NCBI GenBank assembly: GCA_017470605.1
Contig: JAFUYH010000004.1
Location: forward strand, 92,855-156,854
Direction of reading: 5' to 3'
Source of the DNA: Treponema sp.
GTDB lineage: Bacteria; Spirochaetota; Spirochaetia; Treponematales; Treponemataceae
DNA: 64,000 bases
Shown piece by piece: positions 8,736 through 15,411 of this stretch; the first letter of the stretch is position 1, and each line of letters begins with the position of its first letter. The position numbers and the translations under genes are program-made. The notes under the pieces were generated by a model. The model was given only the letters and a program-made list of their open reading frames with translations, did no database searches and had not been told where the DNA came from.

Positions 8736-9125
8736 CTAAACTGCTGAAAGAAAGAATGACTCTAGATATTGCTTTACTTCTGCCGGTGTACGGGTTTTTA
8801 GAATACATCCTTTAGGGTTAAGTGCCTTTATCTCTTCTAATCCTTTTTCATCATCTCTTCCGGTTAGGAAAATTACAGGAAGTGAGGAAGTAGATTCGTC
8901 TTCACAAAGTTTTTTAAAGACTTCTGCCCCAGACATAACCGGCATTTCATAATCCAGCAAAATGAGGTCAGGAGTGAATTTTTTTAAAAAAGCAAAAGCC
9001 GTCTGCCCTGATGTGACTACAGAAACATCATAATCTTCTGAAAGCCATCCTCTTATTGTTCTTAACATTATAGGATCGTCATCAACGACTAACAGCTTTT
9101 TTTTGGCTTCAGATTGGAATTCCAT
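8736..9125 (-). CDS. Stand-alone response regulator receiver protein
   Basis: 129 residues consisting only of a CheY-like receiver. Acidic pocket LVVDDDP (about 12-18), phospho-Asp in LILLDYEMPVMSG (about 56), conserved Thr in VIFLTGRDD, and conserved Lys in CILKTRTP. There is no output domain, so it must act through a partner. It is the first gene of an operon with the degenerate GGDEF protein and the hybrid kinase; a phosphorelay from kinase HPt to this receiver is the natural inference. A TATAAT box lies only 6 nt before the ATG and no Shine-Dalgarno site exists, so the transcript is likely leaderless. Confidence 0.93.
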   Translation of the reverse strand: MEFQSEAKKKLLVVDDDPIMLRTIRGWLSEDYDVSVVTSGQTAFAFLKKFTPDLILLDYEMPVMSGAEVFKKLCEDESTSSLPVIFLTGRDDEKGLEEIKALNPKGCILKTRTPAEVKQYLESFFLSAV

Positions 9126-9131
9126 ATTTCT

Positions 9132-9137
9132 ATTATA
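9132..9137 (-). promoter_or_regulatory. -10 box of the signalling operon, 6 nt from ATG
   Basis: Perfect TATAAT on the minus strand at 9137-9132. The -35 region is poor (TTTAAT-like), so activation by a factor or an extended element is possible. Confidence 0.5.
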
Positions 9138-9168
9138 TCATAGAGACAGTGTATTAAAAAGAAAAATT

Positions 9169-9627
9169 TCAGACTTCGTTTATCTTTGTCATCATTGCAT
9201 GGAGTGAACGCAAAAGTTCCCCTGCCTTATTTGCATCCAGAAAATTATAGCACATCATCTGCCTTGGAACATCACCGCATTTTTCGCGCATTTTTCTTCC
9301 GGCATCCGTAAGCTTTATAAAAACAGTTCTTTCATCTTCCTTGCTTCTATTTCTTGTTACCAGCCCCTGAGTTTCCATTTTTTTCAAGAGCGGAGTAAGT
9401 GTCCCAGAATCCAGATACAGTCTTGTTCCCAGTTCTTTTATCGTTACATTGTCTTTTTCCCACAGACCAAGCAGTGTAATATACGAAGTATATGTAAGTC
9501 CCAGAGGTTCAAGAATAGGAGTATACTTTCTGATTATCTCTTTTGAACATACATAGAGAGCAAAACAAATCTGATTATCAAGAGAAAGCGGATTAAATTC
9601 ACCAACTGCATCATTCATATTTTCCAT
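9169..9627 (-). CDS. MarR-family repressor, OhrR-like peroxide sensor
   Basis: 152 residues from the ATG at 9627, chosen because GGAAGGTG precedes it; a GTG 13 codons earlier lies inside an operator and is unlikely. The N-terminus LDNQICFALYVCSKEI matches the OhrR signature in which the first Cys senses organic hydroperoxides; a winged helix follows (TIKELGTRLYLDSGTLTPLLKKMETQGLVTR is the recognition region). Cytoplasmic DNA-binding dimer by family. It is divergent from a glutathione peroxidase gene, and two identical palindromic sites flank the shared promoter region, so repression of both genes released by oxidation is the likely circuit. Confidence 0.9.
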   Translation of the reverse strand: MENMNDAVGEFNPLSLDNQICFALYVCSKEIIRKYTPILEPLGLTYTSYITLLGLWEKDNVTIKELGTRLYLDSGTLTPLLKKMETQGLVTRNRSKEDERTVFIKLTDAGRKMREKCGDVPRQMMCYNFLDANKAGELLRSLHAMMTKINEV

Positions 9628-9657
9628 TAGAACACCTTCCAGTAAAAATCTTTTAAA

Positions 9658-9669
9658 ATTGTACACAAT
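9658..9669. promoter_or_regulatory. MarR/OhrR operator, site 1
   Basis: ATTGTACACAAT. The half-sites ATTGT and ACAAT are symmetric, and the same 12-mer in inverted orientation occurs at 9717-9728. It lies about 30 bp upstream of the repressor start codon, covering its own promoter region. OhrR operators of other bacteria have TACAATT-type half-sites, which fits. Confidence 0.75.
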
Positions 9670-9673
9670 TTAA

Positions 9674-9702
9674 TTGACAATTTCAAGAATAAAATGTATA
9701 TT
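9674..9702 (+). promoter_or_regulatory. Promoter of glutathione peroxidase gene
   Basis: TTGACA (9674-9679), 17-bp spacer, TATATT (9697-9702). The promoter lies between the two operator copies, so site 2 would block the initial transcribed region. Confidence 0.75.
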
Positions 9703-9716
9703 ATTTTTAGAAATTG

Positions 9717-9728
9717 ATTGTGTACAAT
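9717..9728. promoter_or_regulatory. MarR/OhrR operator, site 2
   Basis: ATTGTGTACAAT, the exact reverse complement of site 1, about 15 bp after the -10 box of the peroxidase promoter. Confidence 0.75.
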
Positions 9729-9763
9729 TTAATTTCTTGAAAATCTATTTAAGAGGTGATATT

Positions 9764-10243
9764 ATGGCTTTGTACGATTTATCTGTTAAGGCAAGAAACG
9801 GAAATGATGTTTCTCTGAAAGACTATGAAGGAAAAGTTCTTCTTATTGTAAACACTGCAACAGGCTGCGGTTTTACCCCCCAGTATAAGGGACTTCAGGA
9901 ATTGTATGACAAGTACAAGGATAAAGGATTTGAAATTCTTGACTTCCCATGCAATCAGTTTGCAAATCAGGCTCCTGGAAATGATGAAGAAATTCATACA
10001 TTCTGTACAGGCCGTTTTGGAATTACTTTCCCTCAGTTTGCAAAGATTGATGTAAACGGAAAAGATGAGTCTCCACTTTACACCTATCTTAAGAGCCAGC
10101 AGAAAGGTATGCTTGGTTCTAAAATCAAGTGGAACTTTACAAAATTTCTGGTTGCAAAAGACGGAAGTGTGATTGAACGTTTTGCACCAACAGATACACC
10201 AGAAAAAATTGATGCTTATATTGCAAAAGAACTTGAAAAATAG
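9764..10243 (+). CDS. Glutathione peroxidase family protein (thiol peroxidase)
   Basis: Reduces hydroperoxides with thiol donors; bacterial Cys-type members normally use thioredoxin. 159 residues, normal for the family, from the ATG at 9764 with AGAGGTG upstream; the longer open frame runs through the promoter and is not coding. Peroxidatic Cys in NTATGCGFTPQYKG (about residue 36), Gln in DFPCNQFANQ (about 70; the Cys there is the usual resolving position) and Trp in KWNFTKFLV (about 125) are all present. No signal peptide. Divergently paired with the OhrR-like repressor and controlled by twin operators, so peroxide-inducible expression is likely. The family has several names (Gpx, BsaA), so no symbol is given. 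Confidence 0.95.
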   Translation: MALYDLSVKARNGNDVSLKDYEGKVLLIVNTATGCGFTPQYKGLQELYDKYKDKGFEILDFPCNQFANQAPGNDEEIHTFCTGRFGITFPQFAKIDVNGKDESPLYTYLKSQQKGMLGSKIKWNFTKFLVAKDGSVIERFAPTDTPEKIDAYIAKELEK

Positions 10244-10318
10244 CAGACTTTAAGCCTCACGCATCACTCATCATGCCGCAAAAAGGCAAGCCTTGCTAGA
10301 AAGTAAACAGGAGTTTTT

Positions 10319-10561
10319 ATGACACACACTTACAAAACTCAAAATACCTGTTCAACACAGATTACATTTGATAAGGATGAAAACGGCATCATTACAAATG
10401 TAGTTTTTACAAACGGCTGCAACGGAAACCTTAAGGCAATTGCAAAACTGGTTAATGGAAAAAGCGCAGAAGAAATTAATGCGCTGCTGGCAGGAAATAC
10501 TTGTGGCCGCCGGCCTACATCCTGTGCAGACCAGCTGGCCAAAGCAGTGATGAGTGTGTAG
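10319..10561 (+). CDS. TSCPD domain protein (TIGR03905 family)
   Basis: 80 residues covering the whole TSCPD domain, which also occurs at the C-terminus of some ribonucleotide reductases. Conserved cysteines: NTCSTQI (about 9), NGCNGNLKAI (about 38) and the tail GNTCGRRPTSCADQLA. The pattern suggests metal or nucleotide binding, but the free-standing family has no established function. CAGGAG lies before the ATG. It follows the glutathione peroxidase gene by 75 bp on the same strand and may be co-transcribed, which would fit a redox role (inference). Confidence 0.9.
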   Translation: MTHTYKTQNTCSTQITFDKDENGIITNVVFTNGCNGNLKAIAKLVNGKSAEEINALLAGNTCGRRPTSCADQLAKAVMSV

Positions 10562-10658
10562 GTGATTTCGACAGGCTCATGCGCCGTGCATGGGCCATGC
10601 CCGTGCATGAGCGGGGGGGCGGGGCATTACAGGGGCGGGCATATCATTCTAACCTGTC

Positions 10659-10681
10659 ATTGCCCGGCGTGACCGGGCAAT
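10659..10681. repeat. GC-rich palindrome, ATTRCCCGG family, copy 1
   Basis: ATTGCCCGG-CGTGA-CCGGGCAAT, perfect 9-bp arms, located just past the stop codon of the SGNH gene. No T-run follows on either strand. Other copies are at 35964, 37229 and 61099. The rest of the 130-bp gap holds further GC-rich palindromic pieces such as GGGCCATGCCC. Confidence 0.7.
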
Positions 10682-10691
10682 CTTCTGTCTA

Positions 10692-11942
10692 CTACAAAGA
10701 ATATCCCATGCAAACAATCGTAAAGCCCTTGGATTCAGAACCAGGGGCCATTTTTATTTCTACAGTATGCTGGTCGGCAGTTTTTTCATCTATGATAAGG
10801 CGGGCTTCGCAGTTATTCCAGCCGTTTGCGGCTCCTCCGTCATAAGTGTCCACTTTTTTTCCATCAACATAAACTTCTGCACTTCCAAACTTTTCAGAAA
10901 GCCAGCTTCCCTGAACCTTGTAAGTAAGGATAAGATTTTTGCACTTAATATCCATCTTAAAGCTTTCGCCTTTTGAAGAAGCTGATTTATACCAGTTATT
11001 TGGAAAATCGCCCTTGTTTGTCTTTTTTAAAGTCTGAGTGGCAGTATCTTTTTTATTAAAGGCACCGGCAGAAATACGGACATTTTCATCATCACTAGTA
11101 ATCATCTTCATTCCGCTAAAAGAAGGAGTCTTTATGCAGTCTTCTGGAACTGATACCTGAGCATCTTTTTCAGCCTTATCAACTGTAGAAATCAGGTTCA
11201 TAAGGCTGTCAGACATAAACTGATGACCAGATTTTGTAGGATGAACGTTATCTGTGTAATAATCTTTTTGGCTGAAGGTCTTTTTAGAAAGAGCACTTTT
11301 TACAACCGGAAGAATATCAACCTGAGGAATCTGATAATGACTGGCAATCGGCTTTTTCTGGGCAGCAGTGTTTCCGTAAGTTGCAGCTGAATAAAGGGCG
11401 ATTACTGCTGTATCAGGACTTGCCAGAAGGGCATCGCGGACAAGGGCTTCAAATCCTCTTGCAGAAAAGTCATCTCCGCCATCGTTTACGGCAAATTCAA
11501 TAATCAGAATATCTGGATTTCCGCCAAGAACATCTACAACATCCTGTTTATAGCGCACGATTCCAAGCTGAGAAGGAGTTCCGCTTAATCCGGCTCCGTC
11601 AAAAACAAGGTTTTCACCTTTTCCAGGTGCGTACTCTGCTTTAAGAGCTCGGAAAAACTGATAGGCATAGCCGTCTGTGAATTTTTCAGGGCCGGCGCCT
11701 TCTGTTACAGAACCGCCCAAAGTTGCAAGACTTACTTTTTCTCCATTCTTTATTTTTTCCAGCGCATTTTTGAGACGATAATTATTTCCTGTAGAAACCA
11801 GAGTGTCATTCATCATCTTCTGATAGTCACTGTCACTGATTTTAAACGGATGCGAAGAGGCACTGCTGCCAGACGCTGCATTTGCACAAGACATCATAAT
11901 ACTTGCTCCTAATACCATTCCAAATAATTTCTTGATTTTCAT
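10692..11942 (-). CDS. SGNH/GDSL-type hydrolase lipoprotein
   Basis: 416-residue predicted lipoprotein: signal sequence ending in SIMMSC (lipobox Cys about 19). The SGNH esterase domain follows: block I LATLGGSVTEG (Ser nucleophile about 60), block III IEFAVNDGG, block V DNVHPTKSGHQ with the catalytic Asp-x-x-His. After about residue 250 comes a beta-rich segment (SFKMDIKCKNLILTYKV, EVYVDGKKVDTYDGG) resembling the sandwich domain of carbohydrate esterases. A deacetylase for plant cell-wall polysaccharide at the cell surface is likely; substrate cannot be read from sequence. Start confirmed by CTTAGGAGG. A 5' leader hairpin (11959-11977) precedes it. Confidence 0.85.
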   Translation of the reverse strand: MKIKKLFGMVLGASIMMSCANAASGSSASSHPFKISDSDYQKMMNDTLVSTGNNYRLKNALEKIKNGEKVSLATLGGSVTEGAGPEKFTDGYAYQFFRALKAEYAPGKGENLVFDGAGLSGTPSQLGIVRYKQDVVDVLGGNPDILIIEFAVNDGGDDFSARGFEALVRDALLASPDTAVIALYSAATYGNTAAQKKPIASHYQIPQVDILPVVKSALSKKTFSQKDYYTDNVHPTKSGHQFMSDSLMNLISTVDKAEKDAQVSVPEDCIKTPSFSGMKMITSDDENVRISAGAFNKKDTATQTLKKTNKGDFPNNWYKSASSKGESFKMDIKCKNLILTYKVQGSWLSEKFGSAEVYVDGKKVDTYDGGAANGWNNCEARLIIDEKTADQHTVEIKMAPGSESKGFTIVCMGYSL

Positions 11943-11958
11943 TTTTCCTCCTAAGTAA

Positions 11959-11977
11959 GGCCGCCCGGTAGGCGGCC
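11959..11977 (-). repeat. Strong leader hairpin of the SGNH gene
   Basis: GGCCGCC (11959-11965), loop CGGTA, GGCGGCC (11971-11977). It lies about 8 bp upstream of the ribosome-binding site on the minus strand and could stabilise or attenuate the message. Confidence 0.45.
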
Positions 11978-11991
11978 GGTGATAGATTGAA

Positions 11992-12028
11992 AAGCGTTAA
12001 AAAAAATGCGCAAGCATTTTTTTAGCTT
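11992..12028 (-). terminator. Intrinsic terminator after the PyrK-PyrD gene
   Basis: AAAAAAATGC (12000-12009), loop GCAA, GCATTTTTTT (12014-12023). The A/T runs make it bidirectional, but it sits 9 bp past the stop of the minus-strand pyr gene. Confidence 0.75.
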
Positions 12029-12036
12029 ATCCATCA

Positions 12037-13908
12037 TTATTTCTGAATCAGCCCTCTCATTTCTTCTATGTTATGATAGCCTTTCCGCTTCATAAAGGCT
12101 TCAAGACCATCTATAACTTCTATCATCGTATACGGATTTGCAAAAGTGTTTGTTCCAACCTGAACAGCACTTGCTCCCGCCATAATGAATTCCACAGCGT
12201 CTTCCCAAGTTGCAATTCCTCCTATTGCAATTACCGGCACACGCTTTTCTTCCGGCAGTTTATTGATTGCTTCCACAACCTCGTAAACAAGCCGCACTGC
12301 GATAGGACGAACAGCAGGACCTCCAAAACCAGCCTTGAGCTTATCAAAAACCGGTACCCCGCGTTCAATATCAATCGCAATTCCCTGAAAACTGTTGCAA
12401 AGGCTTATTCCATCAGCCCCGGCTTCTATACATGAAAGGACAACTTTTTCCAGTTCATGAGATTGAGGGGTCAGCTTTACCAGAAGCGGCTTTTTTGTAA
12501 CCGCACGAACTGCCTGAACAGCCTGAGCAGCCCCAGTGCAGGTCATTCCAAAAGCGGCTCCGCCCGCACTTACATTCGGACAGGAAATATTCAATTCAAT
12601 CATAGGAACTTCGGTTTTATCCAGAAGTTTTGCCCCCTCCACATAAGTTTCCAGAGATGAACCAGAAAGATTTGCAATGGTAACAGGCTTTAGAGCCAGC
12701 ATTTGCGGAAGCTCTTCCTTTATAAAATGAGGAATTCCAGGATTCTGCAGCCCGATTGAATTCATAAGGCCGGCAGGAGTTTCATGCAGGCGGATTCCGT
12801 CATTTCCCTGGCGGGCTTCAAGAGTAAGCCCCTTGCTGGAAATTCCCCCCAGACGATTTACATCAAAAAGTGATTCATATTCAGTTCCAAAACCAAAGGT
12901 TCCCGAACTTCCTATTACAGGATTTGCAAAATGTACGCCCGCAATATTTACGCTCAAATCAGGCTTTTCACCTTCTGCAAGTGCTTCTCGGCGGGGCTGA
13001 ACTTTTATGCCCGCAACTTCTGTAACGGGATTAAAAAGCAGGATTGAACCGTCAAAAACAGGGCCGTCCTTACAGCAGCGCTTTTTACCTTCTGTAGTGT
13101 CAATTACACAGCCAAGGCAAACGCCAACGCCGCAGGCCATGTGGGCTTCCATGCTGAGATAGGAGCGCACGCCTGCTTCTCGGCAGATTTTCTGAACGTA
13201 GGCCAGCATAGGAGTCGGGCCACAGGCATAAAGGGCATCATAATTTCCCTGCCTGAGACTTTCTGCCGTAAGGGCAGCAGGCAACATTCCATGGACACCA
13301 ACAGAACCGTCATCGGTAGTTATAATCACTTTGTCTGCATTCAGATTTTCAAGGCCGTAAGAGCCGCTTTTGAACGATGCAAAAAAGTCATAAGATTTAG
13401 GAGGAAGAGTCTGGGCAAAGCCCGCAACAGGAGCCACGCCAATTCCGCCGCCTACTATACATACTTTTTTATCTGATGAAGAAGGAAATGGAAAACGGTT
13501 CCCGCAAGGGCCAATCAGATTTACCAAATCACCAAAATCCAGAGAACAGAGTTCGCGAGTTCCCTTGCCTTTGAGCAGAATTAGGAAAGTGAGTTCTATT
13601 GCACCGGCATATTTTTCTGTGCCGTATAATTCACGGCTGTCTGATGCAGAAAGCTGGCGCGAATTATAAACGCTGATCGGGCGGCCAAGCAGCACATCTG
13701 AACGAAGTGCATGAAGCATGTAAAACTGACCGGCAGCAGGCTCTCCACCGCAAACAGCCCCCTTTGCAGTAAATTTTGCCCCTGTAGAAACAAGAACTTT
13801 TAAGCTGTAAACGCTTCCAAAAGGAACTGCCCCCACCACAGGTACACATTCCGAAACAAATCCCTGAGCATAAAGAGGAAGCGGTTCTCCGTGACAATCT
13901 CTAATCAT
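12037..13908 (-). CDS. pyrD: PyrK-PyrD fusion: dihydroorotate dehydrogenase B, electron-transfer plus catalytic subunit
   Basis: 623 residues joining two proteins that are normally separate. Residues 1-about 305 are PyrK-like: an FAD-binding barrel (GRPISVYNS), an NAD-binding segment (CIVGGGIGVAPVAGFA, YACGPTPML) and a [2Fe-2S] centre (HMACGVGVCLGCVID, then KRCCKDGPVF). Residues about 315-623 are class 1B PyrD (VIGSSGTFGFGTEYE, LNISCPNVSAGG with the catalytic Cys, VIAIGGIATWEDA). The fusion oxidises dihydroorotate to orotate and passes electrons through FAD and FeS to NAD+. It lies 21 bp downstream of pyrF in a pyrimidine operon with TAGGAG before its ATG. Confidence 0.95.
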   Translation of the reverse strand: MIRDCHGEPLPLYAQGFVSECVPVVGAVPFGSVYSLKVLVSTGAKFTAKGAVCGGEPAAGQFYMLHALRSDVLLGRPISVYNSRQLSASDSRELYGTEKYAGAIELTFLILLKGKGTRELCSLDFGDLVNLIGPCGNRFPFPSSSDKKVCIVGGGIGVAPVAGFAQTLPPKSYDFFASFKSGSYGLENLNADKVIITTDDGSVGVHGMLPAALTAESLRQGNYDALYACGPTPMLAYVQKICREAGVRSYLSMEAHMACGVGVCLGCVIDTTEGKKRCCKDGPVFDGSILLFNPVTEVAGIKVQPRREALAEGEKPDLSVNIAGVHFANPVIGSSGTFGFGTEYESLFDVNRLGGISSKGLTLEARQGNDGIRLHETPAGLMNSIGLQNPGIPHFIKEELPQMLALKPVTIANLSGSSLETYVEGAKLLDKTEVPMIELNISCPNVSAGGAAFGMTCTGAAQAVQAVRAVTKKPLLVKLTPQSHELEKVVLSCIEAGADGISLCNSFQGIAIDIERGVPVFDKLKAGFGGPAVRPIAVRLVYEVVEAINKLPEEKRVPVIAIGGIATWEDAVEFIMAGASAVQVGTNTFANPYTMIEVIDGLEAFMKRKGYHNIEEMRGLIQK

Positions 13909-13929
13909 AAAGTCTCCTAATAATATCTT

Positions 13930-14901
13930 CTACAAACTGGCTTTTGCGCTCAGCAAATCTTCTTTGCTGAATAAGGCTGCACGGGCCGCAGCGTCTGCAA
14001 TGTCATTCATTGTAAGGCTGCCCCCTTCCCGCGCCCCTGCAATCTTTTCATCCTTTTTCCAGGCACAGAGAATGCCCCGCGAAGAATTCACAGTGCCCCC
14101 GGCCTTATCAAGCAGGGTCGCCGCAATGCGCGCTGCTCCCCCCTGCGCACCATAGCCCGGAATCAAAAAGAAAGTCTCTGCATATTTATCACGCAACCAG
14201 CGCGCATCTGCTTCTTGCGTAGCACCCACAACGGCACCGAAAATGCCGCAGGTCTGCTCTTTGTAATCGGCGCACTCGTCACGCCACTGTCTGCCGATTC
14301 GCTCAATTTCGTTGCCAACGCGCTCCAGCAAAAGCCCGCCAGTGCCCTCCGCACCACCGGCGCCCCCCGCAAGCCTCTGATGCTCAATATCCCTCATGCC
14401 AGGGTTACTGGTACAGAGCAAAACAAAAGCCCCTTTTCCCCCTTTTTCTGGCGAAGAATAAGCCGTAAAAGGCTGCAGGGTATCAAAACCCATGTATGGA
14501 TTTATCGTAATAATGTCAGTTTCAAAATCGCCGGAAAAATGAGCTTTTGCATAAGCGTCAGATGTGGCGCCTATATCGCCCCTTTTTATGTCAGATATGG
14601 CGAGTAAACCTCCTCCAGACTGAGAGCGGATATATTTCAAAGTTTCAGCATAAACTTTCATGCCTTCAAGGCCCATTGCCTCGTAATAGGCAATCTGCAC
14701 CTTAAAGCAGCAGGCAGACTTGTCTGCAACAACGCGGTCAATAATTGCCTTGTTATAAGCCAGCACTGCGGCCGGGGCACTCTGGTAAGTGCGAAGAATA
14801 TTTTCTGGAATATAAGAAGGATCTGTATCCAATCCTACACAAAGTGGACCATTTTTTAAGGAAAGCTCCTGCAGGAGCTGCATATTATGTTTCTTACTCA
14901 T
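13930..14901 (-). CDS. pyrF: Orotidine 5'-phosphate decarboxylase, type 2
   Basis: Converts OMP to UMP, the last step of pyrimidine nucleotide synthesis. The start at 14901 (MSKKHNMQLLQEL) is chosen because a good promoter ends 6 nt upstream; the longer TTG-started frame would run through the promoter. LCVGLDTDPSYIP opens the domain; the catalytic motif DIKRGDIGATSDAYA is complete; INPYMGFDTLQP and LIPGYGAQGG form the phosphate site. Around residue 190 there is a glycine/alanine-rich insertion (LAGGAGGAEGTGG) encoded by unusually GC-rich DNA. First gene of the pyrF-pyrKD operon. Confidence 0.96.
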   Translation of the reverse strand: MSKKHNMQLLQELSLKNGPLCVGLDTDPSYIPENILRTYQSAPAAVLAYNKAIIDRVVADKSACCFKVQIAYYEAMGLEGMKVYAETLKYIRSQSGGGLLAISDIKRGDIGATSDAYAKAHFSGDFETDIITINPYMGFDTLQPFTAYSSPEKGGKGAFVLLCTSNPGMRDIEHQRLAGGAGGAEGTGGLLLERVGNEIERIGRQWRDECADYKEQTCGIFGAVVGATQEADARWLRDKYAETFFLIPGYGAQGGAARIAATLLDKAGGTVNSSRGILCAWKKDEKIAGAREGGSLTMNDIADAAARAALFSKEDLLSAKASL

Positions 14902-14907
14902 GCCTAA

Positions 14908-14936
14908 AATATACTCAAAATCCAAGTTGATTACAA
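14908..14936 (-). promoter_or_regulatory. pyrF promoter, 6 nt before the start codon
   Basis: Minus strand TTGTAA (14936-14931), 17-bp spacer, TATATT (14913-14908), then TTAGGC and ATG. Confidence 0.65.
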
Positions 14937-15012
14937 CACAGTCATTATAACACTCTGGTCACCCCAAGGTTTTCGCTCAAGGCATCCGCAAGTAAGCAAA
15001 TTTTAAGAAAAA

Positions 15013-15049
15013 GTCATATAAATTGATAATTTTCAACAATTTATATGAC
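15013..15049. repeat. Perfect 13-bp inverted repeat in a gene-free stretch
   Basis: GTCATATAAATTG (15013-15025) and CAATTTATATGAC (15037-15049) with an 11-base loop. The 14937-15411 space carries no gene. Besides this and the hairpin at 15186 it holds ATTTTGTAGGC near 15113 and its reverse complement GCCTACAAAAT near 15267, so a wider fold is possible. Confidence 0.6.
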
Positions 15050-15185
15050 CAGATGATGATGAAAAAAAAGATGTTTTTATAAAATGGCCGACAAAATTAT
15101 GGAAATCTTGCATTTTGTAGGCTAAAAACCATAAAAATCACAAGAAAGATCAAGCCAAGAAGTCAACTTTTCCCTTCCGATAGAA

Positions 15186-15232
15186 AAAAAATCATATAAA
15201 ATGCCCATTTAGAGCAAAATATATGATTTTTT
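15186..15232. terminator. Bidirectional terminator-like hairpin
   Basis: AAAAAATCATATA (15186-15198) and TATATGATTTTTT (15220-15232), loop 21 nt, with T-runs on both strands. It probably ends the lipoprotein operon on the minus strand. Confidence 0.5.
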
Positions 15233-15411
15233 ATAAAAATTCACCAAGCTTCACTTCAAATCCAGCCTACAAAATCCCAAAAAGCACCATTTCTGTAGGC
15301 CCTCTCGCAAAACAAACTCAAAAAAAAACAGAAGCAGCCCCACTCGCAAAATCAAGAAAGCCTCACCTCAGCCCCCCCCAAAAAAAACGCCTTCACCTGC
15401 CGCATGCCGTT

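Noticed and set aside
12037..13908. Reading the pyr fusion as a sequencing-error joining
   Set aside because: The linker between domains reads naturally in frame and both halves are complete, so a true fusion is more likely, though not proven.
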